From positions 310,001-374,000 of the forward strand of contig NZ_LYMK01000001.1 of assembly GCF_002157355.1 (NCBI RefSeq): 64,000 bases of DNA, read 5' to 3'. Source of the stretch: Variovorax sp. JS1663 (lineage in GTDB: Bacteria > Pseudomonadota > Gammaproteobacteria > Burkholderiales > Burkholderiaceae_C). The position numbers and the translations under genes are program-made. Under the pieces are notes generated by a model. The model was not told the origin of the DNA. It worked only from the letters and a program-made list of their open reading frames with translations, and made no database searches. Positions 37,322 to 46,238 of this stretch are shown in pieces. Position 1 is the stretch's first letter. Every line of letters starts with the position of its first letter.

Positions 37322-37324
37322 TAG
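36233..37324 (+). CDS. IS630 family transposase
   Basis: 363 residues from ATG at 36233 (MNRGRPKAQLVM). N-terminal HTH domains: ARSRSLPASLSARAHIVLSS, SIAERLQLTKATVGKWRARF, then SVRSVAAETGISKSSVQRYF. DDE catalytic residues are in LVLCVDEKSQ, HCIVDNYATH and SSWLNQVERFF. The reading frame is intact, so the element may be active. The stop TAG is made by the TA target duplication plus the first G of the flank, i.e. the gene uses host sequence for its stop. Confidence 0.93.
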   Translation: MNRGRPKAQLVMTDDERAQLVSFARSRSLPASLSARAHIVLSSANGEANSSIAERLQLTKATVGKWRARFIERRIAGLYDDMRPGPPRSIDDERVANLIKTTLHTKPADGATHWSVRSVAAETGISKSSVQRYFQLFGLQPHRTESFKLSNDPFFVEKLRDVVGLYLSPPENALVLCVDEKSQCQALERTQPMLPMGLGYVEGVTHDYKRHGTTTLFAALNVLNGAVLAACKPRHRHQEFLSFLREIDKAVPAELDVHCIVDNYATHSHPKVKAWLAGRPRWHMHFVPTYSSWLNQVERFFALITDKAIRRGSFTSVKQLVNRIDQFVTHHNTNCRPFRWTATAESILEKLHRLCSRISGTAH

Positions 37325-37490
37325 CCAGCACGCGACCGGCAAAGTTCTTCCCGTCAAAGGACCATCGGGCGCCGTCGCTCTCGATGAAGTCGTGGATCGG
37401 GCGGCCAGAGAGGGTGCCGATGCGCGGGCCGGCGCGGCGCGTGCGCAGCTGGGCGAACACGGTCGCTGCGGAGTGCAGCCGCTCATTCAT
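37322..37490 (-). pseudogene. Small gene truncated by IS630 (3-prime end missing)
   Basis: The minus-strand frame from ATG at 37490 reads MNERLHSAATVFAQLRTRRA, then GTLSGRPIHDFIESDGARWSFDGKNFAGRVLAS, and enters the insertion sequence at 37321, after which it stops within a few codons (37305). It starts 1 nt after the stop of the upstream gene, so the two formed an operon. The family is not recognised. Together with the ATPase fragment it shows that both flanks of the element are broken genes. Confidence 0.65.
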
Positions 37491-37491
37491 A

Positions 37492-37923
37492 TCAGCCACG
37501 ATGCTGCCCTTCGAGGCGCTGTTCGGATTCATCCGCGGCCGTCTCGCCTTCCTGCTCGAGTTCGGGTGCGTGGATCGTGATGCCGGCAGCGCGCGCCGCG
37601 GCAATGATGCGCTCGATGCCGGCCAGGGCGATCTCATGCATCGCCTTGTGTTTTTCGAAGACGGTCTCGCCCTCTGGCACAAGCGAATGCTCCACCGGGT
37701 CGAACTCTCCCTCGAACGCGAGGTCCAGCTCGGTCACGCCGATCGCCGCTGCTTCCTGCAGGTCCGTCAGCATCGAGTGTTGGCGCAAGAGCACGCGGGC
37801 GTCATCGGACTCGCCGTCGGCGTTGCGAAGTGAGCCGTCCTCGCGTGTTGCGAAGCTTTCGTCGATCGAGGCCATGCGCGTTGCGATCAGCTGGCGGAGG
37901 GAATCGATGGAGGTAGTGGTCAT
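37492..37923 (-). CDS. Hypothetical protein with RG C-terminus
   Basis: 143 residues from ATG at 37923 (MTTTSIDSLRQLIATRMA); ATG at 37929 is an alternative. Acidic, helical, soluble: ARVLLRQHSMLTDLQEAAAIG, EAFEGEFDPVEHSLVPEG-like middle and ALAGIERIIAAARAAG. It ends in an acidic stretch plus EGQHRG-stop, similar to the tails of the 46-58 kb gene cluster. It may belong to the same element. No known domain. Confidence 0.65.
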   Translation of the reverse strand: MTTTSIDSLRQLIATRMASIDESFATREDGSLRNADGESDDARVLLRQHSMLTDLQEAAAIGVTELDLAFEGEFDPVEHSLVPEGETVFEKHKAMHEIALAGIERIIAAARAAGITIHAPELEQEGETAADESEQRLEGQHRG

Positions 37924-38200
37924 TTGCATGAAGCGGATTCTTTCTTGCGTACGAGTCTACTGACGCGGATCGTGTTTGCGCTAGGGCAGATGCGAGAAAC
38001 AGTTCACTTTGGGCGCGCGACAAGAGGGTGTTGAGCAGGAAGTGCTGGTCCGCGTGCATGGCCGGGTGTTGCGTGAGTCATCAATGGCCATCGGCCACAA
38101 TGGAGGGCCCGGCCGGACAGACTGCATGCCAGCAGCGCTTCCGCGCATCGATGCGCCGCCCGTCGGCCCCAACTTTCCACGCCTCAAAAAAGGAGCCTCA

Positions 38201-38482
38201 ATGAACAAAGCCGAACTCGTCGCCGCCATCGCTGCCGACACCAACCTCTCGAAGGCCGACGCCGGCCGCGCTCTCGATTCCACGCTCGAGCACCTGGCCA
38301 GTGCGCTGACCAAAGGCGACACCGTGCAGCTGCTCGGCTTCGGCAACTTCTCGATCTCCGACCGCGCCGAGCGCGCGGGCCGCAATCCGTCGACCGGGGA
38401 GGCCATCACGATCAAAGCCACCAAGGCAGTGAAGTTCACCGCGGGCAAGGCGCTCAAGGATGCAGTGAACGCTGCAGGATGA
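38201..38482 (+). CDS. HU family DNA-binding protein
   Basis: 93 residues from ATG at 38201, with AAGGAG at 7 nt. Typical [29 protein letters not shown], then [14 protein letters not shown] and the DNA-binding arm region [33 protein letters not shown]. It bends and compacts DNA. A copy in an accessory segment often belongs to a mobile element and supports its replication or silencing. Confidence 0.95.
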   Translation: MNKAELVAAIAADTNLSKADAGRALDSTLEHLASALTKGDTVQLLGFGNFSISDRAERAGRNPSTGEAITIKATKAVKFTAGKALKDAVNAAG

Positions 38483-38912
38483 TGCAACTGCGTGAGAACG
38501 TGTGAGCAAGATGGAACCTACGCGAGTTTCTTACGGTCGCAGTCAGGTAGGTTTTTGGGCCCTCGCGATGCCACAGTTCAACGAAGACGCGATCTGAATC
38601 GAAGCTCTCGATTTTTCAGGGATCGACGCCAAGGTCATTCGCATGGATGCCGAAGAATGCAGCTCGACCACCGCTCGTCAAATGCCTTGTCGATCCACAA
38701 CTCCTGATTGCGAAGGCCGACTACTGCGGTTCCTTCATCGTCGCCATTCCGCCGCTTGCATTTAGATGGTTCACAGGACGATGGGACCCGTCAGCCTCAA
38801 TGGTGTGAGCATCGAGGTAGATCTGCTGAATCTGCTGGAAGGGGTAGGTTCCGGAGCGGATTCACGGCGGCAAGGATCAGAGCAGCCGGGCTGCTTGATT
38901 GTGCTCCAGTCA
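38483..38912. other. Non-coding or decayed stretch
   Basis: 430 nt without a convincing gene. A short minus-strand piece near 38.76-38.85 kb reads TYPFQQIQQIYLDAHTIEAD and could be a gene remnant. GC is lower than in the neighbouring genes. No RNA gene or clear repeat seen. Confidence 0.4.
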
Positions 38913-38999
38913 TCAGGGCGCAGGGGAAAGCTCCTTCGTGTGATGCAGGCGCCGAGCCAGAAAGTCTTCAACCCGTTCTCGGAAGCCGAGGTAAACCGT
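38913..38999 (-). pseudogene. C-terminal remnant of a GNAT-like gene
   Basis: The minus strand reads VYLGFRERVEDFLARRLHHT and a few residues more to TGA at 38913. This matches AYVGFREPVEHFLARGLEHT in the protein encoded at 42232-43119, so it is the end of a second, mostly lost copy of that gene, about 3.3 kb away in the same orientation. Confidence 0.65.
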
Positions 39000-39088
39000 A
39001 GTTGACCAAGGCCATTCGCGGGGAGATCAAGTCAGCGTAGGAGATCAAGGGCGGTCGTCGCATCCATGAGACTGATTCTCGCTTGCGT

Positions 39089-41638
39089 CTACTGATCGCC
39101 GTCTAAGCTATCACCCCAGCTCGATGGCGGCCGCCGCATCGGGATCGTCACCGACGATGCTGAGGCTTCATTCCGGTGATCTGCGGCATCGCTTGCTCGC
39201 GCCGCGCCATGAGCCCGAAAGCTCGTGAGATCCTCTAAGACCAATTGATCGTAGCCAAGTCTTCCGAGCGATACTGAGAATGTTCCTGTACCTTCCCGCA
39301 CGACAACTAGAGGTAGGTGACTGAACTGTTTTGCCGCATGCAGTACATGAGTACTGCCCCGTGCGGTCAATCGGACACAGGTAAAAGGTCTTTTGTCTCG
39401 CGGGGATTTAGGGGGGAACGGCACAGGTGCAGACACCGAGCAGAAGTTCTGAAGGGGAGGAATAGAGAAGGGGATCGTTACGTCTGGAAAATCATTCACG
39501 ATGACACGAATGGCCCTCAGGCTACTGACGAGCGTCGCTTGGTCGGCAGCCGGCTGCTGAATGTACGCCTGTAAAGCGGCTCTGAGTAAGTCATCGAATA
39601 GAAAAGCTATCAAATCAGCTCTATCGTCGACTCTGGTTTGAGCTTCAATGCTTCGTTTTAGGATTTTGCTTTGCGCGGCAACCAGTTGAGCTTCTGTGGC
39701 CTGTACCTCAAAATTAAACATGCGAAGGCTTCGGCGAGCGTCGTCCAACTCCGAATGCAGCCTTTGAAGCCCGGAGCTACTGCTGCCGGCAAATAGTCCT
39801 TCAAACTGCTGCCATTCGTTGTAGGCCCTGCCAACTTCCTTTCCAGCTTGAATATAGCTGTCTTGCAACAATGCAACTCCTACGGAGGACAACGCTCCCG
39901 TTATCCGGGAGACGGAATCCACCATGTCTTGCAACGTTGGATCCTTGTTAAGCTCAGTCTTGAGTTTTTCGATAGCAGCTTGTAGAGCGTTAACGCGGCC
40001 AAGCAGTCGGTCGCGTTGCTGAGTGATCTGTTGCCGCAATAGTAGTGTGTCGATATTTTGTAATTCGACAATAGCGTCGGTTAAGTTTTCATTTATCGAG
40101 GCTAAATCAGTTGCCAAACTCTGGTATGTCAACTGCTGATTTAGGTCGCCTGGAATGTGACTGTATATTCCCCCAACGGTTATGAGGTAATTAGATAATG
40201 TCGTAGGGCGCAAGGCCTTGAATCCGCAAATTTTTCTGACATATTCAAGCTCAGAGTCGGTAAAGGACACGAGATCGCGCTCGGTGCAATCCAAGTTGTC
40301 GAACAAATCGTTCGCTGCCGGAGGAGTATCAGGCGGTGGCTGAACTTGCAAAGAAGCAGGTACCGCCGTTAGAAGGCTTGATTGCAAAGAACGGAGGTGG
40401 GCAAGAAGATACTGATCGAACTGCCTTCTGGGGGAAACGTTGATTCTTTTGCCCGCGGCGTTCGCGTCAGAAGCTAGCTGTTTTGCATCGAAAGCGTTTA
40501 GCGAATGCGAGGTAATTGCTGCGACGGCAGCGGAAAGTGCGGCATTGAAGCTCAAGCCGCGAGCAAGGCTGAATGCACCGTCTGCTCCCAATGCTGAGGC
40601 AACCGCCGGACCTTCCGCGTTGAAAGCAGGTGCCCCGCGGGCTCGGGACGCATCTACCGTTCTAAGCGTTCCAGTCCTGAGGCGGAAATCCTGAGGAGGC
40701 TTTCCTCCGCGTACATTCGTGACGGCTTGTATCAACTGCCGTTGGCTCTCGATGTTAGATTCGCCGACCATGAAAATGGACACGTTGCCAGCATCGCCGC
40801 CGGCCGAAGGGAGACCGGAGAGGCCGCCGCGCTCAGTGTCTGCGCAAGAACCCCGAGGCAGGCAAGGCACAAAATTGGCGCCTGCTCCCCCGCGGCCCCC
40901 TTTTAAACCGGCAGCATTTAGCATAGCGCGATAAATTACATCTGACGGATCGCCATCCGGAATTGGAACGGGATCAAAACTCGCAAGACAGAGGTCGCAA
41001 AACTCTAGAGTTCTTGCAATAATGACGATATCTCCGGATCGCGAAATATCTCGGGGCACTACTGGCGCATCCTCGCTTTGTGTGGGGTAACTCGGAAAAG
41101 GAAGGGCTTGAATCATTCCCGAAGGCAGCTGAGGCGCCCGCCGCTGTTTTTTCAAGGTGGCGTTATTGTATCGCTCGAGCAAGGTTTTCCCCGCCGGGGC
41201 GCTGAAAGTGTATGTCTTTGTAGCAGTGTCGTAATTCTCCGTCCAAAAATAAAGGCGGTCGAAAGCAGCTAGGATGTTCGGCCATTCAAGGACATATCCT
41301 TGCTGGCGCTCGTTGCCACTAACTGCCCCGCGCCAGTACGTCTCTGAGAACTCGAAGTAAACTCTAGAGTCTATCGGGGCATTGATGCGGACCGTGTTCG
41401 CCATCAGGATTATGTTGCCCCCGTTGCTCATTAGCGGCGAGTCGATTGTGATCGTTTCTGAAAGCCAAACGACATCTTTTTTTGTCACCGTGGGGGTGTA
41501 GTAGCCGTCATAGTTGCTAAGGGCGATTTGCGTAAAAGGGTATTCGCGAAACGCCTCATACTGTGCTGAGAAGCAAACGAATGGCGCCAAGCATAGAATG
41601 GCACCGATCAAACATCCTGTAAGTGATTTTGGGTGCAC
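39089..41638 (-). CDS. Large secreted protein, unknown function, lower GC
   Basis: About 849 residues from GTG at 41638 (VHPKSLTGC); an open frame continues upstream but overlaps the previous gene. The signal peptide SLTGCLIGAILCLAPFVCFSA is clear. Residues 30-250 are beta-rich (SNYDGYYTPTVTKKDVVWLS; NGGNIILMANTVRI), with a parallel-beta feel and glycine patches (GLKGGRGGAGANF). A long helical, coiled-coil region follows (DAIVELQNIDTLLLRQQITQ; VNALQAAIEKLKTELNKD). Codon use is more AT-rich than in its neighbours, which suggests transfer from another genome. I do not recognise a family. Confidence 0.75.
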   Translation of the reverse strand: MHPKSLTGCLIGAILCLAPFVCFSAQYEAFREYPFTQIALSNYDGYYTPTVTKKDVVWLSETITIDSPLMSNGGNIILMANTVRINAPIDSRVYFEFSETYWRGAVSGNERQQGYVLEWPNILAAFDRLYFWTENYDTATKTYTFSAPAGKTLLERYNNATLKKQRRAPQLPSGMIQALPFPSYPTQSEDAPVVPRDISRSGDIVIIARTLEFCDLCLASFDPVPIPDGDPSDVIYRAMLNAAGLKGGRGGAGANFVPCLPRGSCADTERGGLSGLPSAGGDAGNVSIFMVGESNIESQRQLIQAVTNVRGGKPPQDFRLRTGTLRTVDASRARGAPAFNAEGPAVASALGADGAFSLARGLSFNAALSAAVAAITSHSLNAFDAKQLASDANAAGKRINVSPRRQFDQYLLAHLRSLQSSLLTAVPASLQVQPPPDTPPAANDLFDNLDCTERDLVSFTDSELEYVRKICGFKALRPTTLSNYLITVGGIYSHIPGDLNQQLTYQSLATDLASINENLTDAIVELQNIDTLLLRQQITQQRDRLLGRVNALQAAIEKLKTELNKDPTLQDMVDSVSRITGALSSVGVALLQDSYIQAGKEVGRAYNEWQQFEGLFAGSSSSGLQRLHSELDDARRSLRMFNFEVQATEAQLVAAQSKILKRSIEAQTRVDDRADLIAFLFDDLLRAALQAYIQQPAADQATLVSSLRAIRVIVNDFPDVTIPFSIPPLQNFCSVSAPVPFPPKSPRDKRPFTCVRLTARGSTHVLHAAKQFSHLPLVVVREGTGTFSVSLGRLGYDQLVLEDLTSFRAHGAARASDAADHRNEASASSVTIPMRRPPSSWGDSLDGDQ

Positions 41639-41648
41639 GACGTTCTTA

Positions 41649-42083
41649 CTATTTGGGCTCGCCGCAAACTGGGGAAGTGACGTCCGTGCATGAAGTGCAA
41701 GCCCCGTCGTCTGCATAAACACACTCTTCCCGGTATCCCCCGTTGCAGGGTCCGATGTAGCATATCGTCCCCGGGGTTCCAAATGGCCTCAAATTGGCGA
41801 GTTTCGCCCGGGCCAGTGTTTCCTTGAGGCGAGAAGCAGGAATGGGTTTACTCTTCTTCTCCAAGTTAAGGTTTGGTGGGGGTGCGGCACGTTGAGCGTG
41901 CACTTGACCGCACAGGCAGAACGCAAGCCCCAGTAATGTCGCATGAGCGACTTGTAATGAGGCGGTGAAATGGCTGGTGGCGGGTTCCTGCGCCAGCTGC
42001 CAGCCCTTTAATTCGTCCGGATCAATGCCTCGACGGACCCGGGAGGCAGAAGCGGTTGCGTGTTCGACAATGGGAACGCCCAT
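41649..42083 (-). CDS. Small secreted Cys-rich protein
   Basis: 144 residues from ATG at 42083 with GGGGG upstream; the true start could be later, because a signal-like segment (VAHATLLGLAFCLCGQVHAQ) ends near residue 63. The mature part has an amphipathic helix (ASRLKETLARAKLANLRPFG) and six cysteines in TICYIGPCNGGYREECVYAD and CTSCTDVTSPVCGEPK, probably three disulfides. The stop is 11 nt before the start of the large secreted protein, so both are likely one operon and may act together outside the cytoplasm. Confidence 0.65.
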   Translation of the reverse strand: MGVPIVEHATASASRVRRGIDPDELKGWQLAQEPATSHFTASLQVAHATLLGLAFCLCGQVHAQRAAPPPNLNLEKKSKPIPASRLKETLARAKLANLRPFGTPGTICYIGPCNGGYREECVYADDGACTSCTDVTSPVCGEPK

Positions 42084-42231
42084 GGAACCCCCGTGGTGTA
42101 GGGTGCGATGCTAGACCTGAGTCGCTTCCTCGACAACTGCATCACCAGTGAAACGGTCTGAGCCGGTGCAGGTCAAGGGTGGGAAGAGAGCTTTGTCGCC
42201 CGATGACTAGCTATGACGTGAAGGACGCGCT

Positions 42232-43119
42232 TCATCTTCTCGAGTGAAGCGCGAGGCCGGGCAGCGTTGCGATGTTCCCGATGCGGGCGGCCGCCATCGA
42301 GCCGGGGTCGTATTCGGGCAAGCGGTCCCTGGTGTGCTCCAGGCCTCTGGCCAGGAAGTGCTCAACGGGCTCTCGGAAGCCGACGTACGCCACCCGGCGG
42401 CCGTCCTCCGGCACGATGAAGCTCGCCTCCGGGCATGCCGGTATACCCAGTGAGCGGGCCACGGCCAGGGACGCAGCGTTCGTCGTGCGCGCCTGGATGT
42501 TCACGAACGTCGGGAGCGGCGCGCCCTCGAGCACCTGGTGGTCCATGCATTCCGCCACCGCGCAGTAGGCGAGCAGGCGGCTCAGCCCGGCGCCGCGATG
42601 GCTCGCCGCGACCCCGTAGCTGACGTTGATGCCGCGAGCGCCGTCGCGCGATTTGATCGTGCCGGCCCAGCCGGATGCCACGACCCGGCGGGCTGCCGTT
42701 GCCGAGAGGGCGTTCATGCGCAGCATCGACCCGTCGTAGCGCCAACCCACGCGCGCCATGACCGCCGCGATGTTGGGCCCGATCAGGTCGTCGTAGGCGA
42801 CGCGGCTCGCACCGCTCTCCTGCTGCGCGAATGTGATGTCGAAGGTAGGGTGCCGAGCGAGTGTGATGCCCGCTCCGGTCATGCGATCGACCAAGGGTGC
42901 TGCATCGGGCTCCGAGCGCCCGCACACGAGCGTCGCCCGGTCCATGTCGAAGCTCAGCTGAAGCCGCACCCCGTCCTGGTTGACGACGTCGACGAACCGG
43001 TCACGGGCGATGAGCGCGGCGAGCCGCGCCTCGGGGATGCTCGCGCCGAGGACCTCGAAGCCGTTCGGGTCGGTCGGATCGCAGGCCGTCCGGACTTCTA
43101 TCTGGGTATGAGCAGCCAT
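42232..43119 (-). CDS. GNAT-like acyltransferase, unknown acceptor
   Basis: 295 residues. The C-terminal half has a GNAT fold: INVSYGVAASHRGAGLSRLLAYCAVAECMD with the V-x-x-x-x-R-G-x-G-L loop, then NIQARTTNAASLAVARSLGIPA and SFIVPEDGRRVAYVGFREP. The N-terminal 100 residues are a separate domain beginning IEVRTACDPTDPNGFEVLGAS. The start is 8 nt after the helicase stop, and it may be translationally linked to it. It lacks the PRG-type tail of the other cluster genes. A remnant of a second copy lies at 38913-38999. Confidence 0.75.
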   Translation of the reverse strand: MAAHTQIEVRTACDPTDPNGFEVLGASIPEARLAALIARDRFVDVVNQDGVRLQLSFDMDRATLVCGRSEPDAAPLVDRMTGAGITLARHPTFDITFAQQESGASRVAYDDLIGPNIAAVMARVGWRYDGSMLRMNALSATAARRVVASGWAGTIKSRDGARGINVSYGVAASHRGAGLSRLLAYCAVAECMDHQVLEGAPLPTFVNIQARTTNAASLAVARSLGIPACPEASFIVPEDGRRVAYVGFREPVEHFLARGLEHTRDRLPEYDPGSMAAARIGNIATLPGLALHSRR

Positions 43120-43127
43120 GATCTTGC

Positions 43128-46100
43128 TTAGCCCTTGGGCCGAACCTCATCCGCGCTCGCGTCGTCGATGTTGCTGAGCGTTTCGGCCAGCTTTTCGTTC
43201 ACGCGCTCCACGAGCGTGGTGTTCCGGGCGGGCAGCTTCGTTGCCGCGATCCGGCGCAGTTCGGCGTCGTCGCCGTAGATCCAGAGGCCTTCGCGCGCGC
43301 GGCTGGCGCCTGTCAGGAACATGTTCGCGTTCATGAATGAGGCCTGGCCGGGCGTCATGACCAGCATCACGTCCTTGTACTCGCTGCCCTGGGCCATGTG
43401 CACCGTCGCGGCGTAGCTGTGCTGCAGATCCTTGAGCGAGTCGCCCGGGAACTGGATGAAGCGTCCGTCGTCGAGCTTGATGACCACGTACTGCGGGCCG
43501 CGGTGCTTCGGATCGCTGTGGGGCTGGAAGCGGGTGATCGTCCCGGTATCGCCGTTGACCACGCGGACGTCCATGCCTTCCTCGTCCTCGCCGAGCGTCA
43601 TGTTGTCGCGGATCACGATCCGGTCGTTCACGTGCAGGGAGGCGGTGCCCGGGATCTTGATCGCGTGCGGGTTCAGCAGGTCGCGCAGGCGGGCATTCGC
43701 GTAGTCGGTGCACCAGGTGGGCTCGTCGGCAGCGCCGCTGCGACGCGACATGAGCAGCACCACGTTCTCGATGCCGTTGGCCTGTGCGCGTTCGACGTAC
43801 TTGGCGGCCACCGACTCGAAGTAGCGATCCGCCGGCGGCAGGCCGTGGGAGAAGGTGACCCCAGGGCCATCCTCGCACGCGAGCGAGTACTGGCGGATCT
43901 GGTTCACGGTCTCCAGGATGGCCCCGGAGTTGCGCTTCGTGGCGGTCAGGTGATGGTGGTCCACGCCCGGCAGGCGAATGATGTCGCTGAGCACGCGGCC
44001 GGCGCCGATGGAAGGCAGCTGGCCGGCCAGGCCGTCGACACCGGGGTCGCCCAGAATGATCAGGTGCGCATCCGGCCCCAGGGCAGCGGTGGCCGCCTCG
44101 AAGAGAGACAGCGTCGGCATCGTGCCTTCGTCCACCACGAGGATCTGGCAGCCGAGGGGGCTGTTCCGGTTGACCATGAAGCCGCCCTCGGGGCTGCCCT
44201 TCAGCAGAGAGTGCAGGGTGGAAGCCGAGTAGCCGTTGCGCTCGACGCGCGCGGACAGGACCTTGGCGGCCTTGCCGGTCGGGGCGGAGAACGCCCAGTC
44301 CTTGTGGGACATCATGGCGCTGAACACTTCCATGATCGCGGTCTTGCCGCAGCCCGGACCTGCCGTCACGACGTGCAGGCGCGATTCGCTGGTGGCGATG
44401 CCGTAGAGGGCCTTCATCTGGTCCTCGTCGAGCTCGTAGCCCAGCAGGCGCTGGCTCACCTCGATGGCCTTGGTGCGGAACTGCTCGTAGGTTCGCCGGC
44501 GCAGCAGGGGCTTGGCCGACACGAGCATGCCGTGCAGATCTTCGGCCAGGCGGACCTCGGCCTCGAAGAGCTTGGCCGGGTAGATCCGGCGGTTGCCCTG
44601 CTCGTCTTCCTCGATGCGCAGGTCGCCGCTCTCGGTTGCGTACTCGATCAGCGTCTCCAGCGAGATCATCGGCTCGGTCTTGGCCAGGCGGTTGCGCAGC
44701 TGCGGCTCGCCCACAAAGACGTGGCCGGCCGAGTCGCATTCCTCCATCACGAGGAAGGAGGCGAGGGCGGTCAGGCGCACCGGAGCGTCGCGAGGGATGT
44801 TCAACGCCTTGCCGATCGCGTCGGCGCTGCGGAACCCGTAGCCCGGGATCGTGCGCATGGGGCGGTACGGATCCTTCGCGAGCAGGGCGGCCGCCGCCTC
44901 GGTGATCGGACGGGAGTCGTCCTTGAGCTTCTTCGCCTCCGAGAAGAGATTCATCGCCAGCAGCTTCATCGCCGAGGCCTTCAGCTCGCGCAGCGCGCCG
45001 AACTTGGTAGCTAGCATGCGTTCGATGTAGGGGACCTCGGGCGAGTCAGCGAGCGCAGTCGGGTTGTCCGAATCGGCAGGAGGGGTGTTCTTGTCCCCGA
45101 AGCTGGTCTTCCGGTTGGAAACCGATTCGAAGGTGACAGTCCACGGCTCGTTGACGAGCTTCAGCCGCAGGGCCTCCAGGCCCTCTTCACCGCCTTCGTC
45201 CTTGACCTTGCTGAGATACTTCTCGGCGAGCTTCTTGCCGATGCCCGAGAAGTTGGCGGCGATGAATCGCGCCATGGATTGGACGTCGGGCTGGATGTGC
45301 GGCTCGAAGCTCACGACATCGAGCTGCTGTCCGTGGCTCGGGTGCACCTTCATGCGTCCGGTCAGGGCGTACTCGAGCCCTTCCTTCAAATGCGCCACGG
45401 CCGAGCCGGTGATCTTCAGGGACTCGCGCTCCTGCGTGTCCATGTAGCCGACTGCCCAGTCGCCGTAGATCGCGACGCTCTTGACGATCCCCACATGGAT
45501 CTCGTCGGGAGCCGGTTTGGCCATGCCGCCGAAGCCCAGCGGAAGCGTCGACTCGCTGGCGGACGCCTTGAACCCGAAGCCGAAACCCTTCGGTACCGGG
45601 GCGGCCGGCGCAGGCGCGGTCAGGTCGTCCAGCTCTTCCTGAGCAGAGGCAAACGCCGGCGCCGCGGGTGCCGGGGTAGGTGCCGGTGCGGTCGGGGCGG
45701 AGGCGGGGGCGGCGGACGGATCGATGGCTTCCGGGGCGGCAGCGGGAGCAACAGGGGCGGCGGCCGGCCCGCGGCCGAACGAAAGAGGGCGGAATCGGAA
45801 TGCCGCCGGTGCAGCGGCAGCCGGGACGGCGGCCGCTGGAGCGGGGGTAGGCGCCGGCGCGGAGGCCGCGGAGAGTGCTGCTGGTGCCTCAGCCGCACCA
45901 GGGAACCGCAAGCCCAGCGGCCGGGCCGCGGGCGCAGGAGCCGTTGCCGGCGCCGGCAATTGGGCGCGGGCCGAAGTGGACGCCGGAGCCGCAACCGGAA
46001 CCGGAGTGGGGGCGGGGGCGGGCGCGGGCGCGGGAGCGCGCGTGGGCCGACGGAACGGTGCGAAGCGCAGAACGGCGGGAGCCGGGGCAGGCGCTCGGGC

Positions 46101-46148
46101 CGGTGCGGTTTCCGCGTCGGGTGACACGCTTGCTGACGTCATCGCCAT
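43128..46148 (-). CDS. RecD2-like SF1 helicase with long Pro/Ala-rich N-terminus
   Basis: 1006 residues from ATG at 46148 (GGAG at 8 nt). The first 210 residues are low-complexity Ala/Pro (repeated APAPAP, with RFAPF and RFRPLSF islands), probably disordered. A RecD2-type N-terminal domain follows (FSGIGKKLAEKYLSKV; IPGYGFRSADAIGKALNIPRD are helix-hairpin-helix-like). Helicase motifs: Walker A TAGPGCGKTA near residue 597, Walker B ILVVDEGTM near 668, GQLPSIGAG, and motif VI TGASRAREGLWIYG near 949. It would be a 5-prime to 3-prime DNA helicase for replication or repair of the element. It ends DEVRPKG. Confidence 0.88.
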   Translation of the reverse strand: MAMTSASVSPDAETAPARAPAPAPAVLRFAPFRRPTRAPAPAPAPAPTPVPVAAPASTSARAQLPAPATAPAPAARPLGLRFPGAAEAPAALSAASAPAPTPAPAAAVPAAAAPAAFRFRPLSFGRGPAAAPVAPAAAPEAIDPSAAPASAPTAPAPTPAPAAPAFASAQEELDDLTAPAPAAPVPKGFGFGFKASASESTLPLGFGGMAKPAPDEIHVGIVKSVAIYGDWAVGYMDTQERESLKITGSAVAHLKEGLEYALTGRMKVHPSHGQQLDVVSFEPHIQPDVQSMARFIAANFSGIGKKLAEKYLSKVKDEGGEEGLEALRLKLVNEPWTVTFESVSNRKTSFGDKNTPPADSDNPTALADSPEVPYIERMLATKFGALRELKASAMKLLAMNLFSEAKKLKDDSRPITEAAAALLAKDPYRPMRTIPGYGFRSADAIGKALNIPRDAPVRLTALASFLVMEECDSAGHVFVGEPQLRNRLAKTEPMISLETLIEYATESGDLRIEEDEQGNRRIYPAKLFEAEVRLAEDLHGMLVSAKPLLRRRTYEQFRTKAIEVSQRLLGYELDEDQMKALYGIATSESRLHVVTAGPGCGKTAIMEVFSAMMSHKDWAFSAPTGKAAKVLSARVERNGYSASTLHSLLKGSPEGGFMVNRNSPLGCQILVVDEGTMPTLSLFEAATAALGPDAHLIILGDPGVDGLAGQLPSIGAGRVLSDIIRLPGVDHHHLTATKRNSGAILETVNQIRQYSLACEDGPGVTFSHGLPPADRYFESVAAKYVERAQANGIENVVLLMSRRSGAADEPTWCTDYANARLRDLLNPHAIKIPGTASLHVNDRIVIRDNMTLGEDEEGMDVRVVNGDTGTITRFQPHSDPKHRGPQYVVIKLDDGRFIQFPGDSLKDLQHSYAATVHMAQGSEYKDVMLVMTPGQASFMNANMFLTGASRAREGLWIYGDDAELRRIAATKLPARNTTLVERVNEKLAETLSNIDDASADEVRPKG

Positions 46149-46238
46149 GGTGAAAGCTCCAGAAAACAAAAGAAACGACTGGCCCGTAGCATAGTAATAA
46201 TGCAGACAACTAACTGAATTATTTTGCGTTGCTGGAAT

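Noticed and set aside
43398..45014. 538-codon plus-strand frame opposite the helicase
   Set aside because: Composition is typical of antisense to a GC-rich gene; the helicase motifs are on the other strand.
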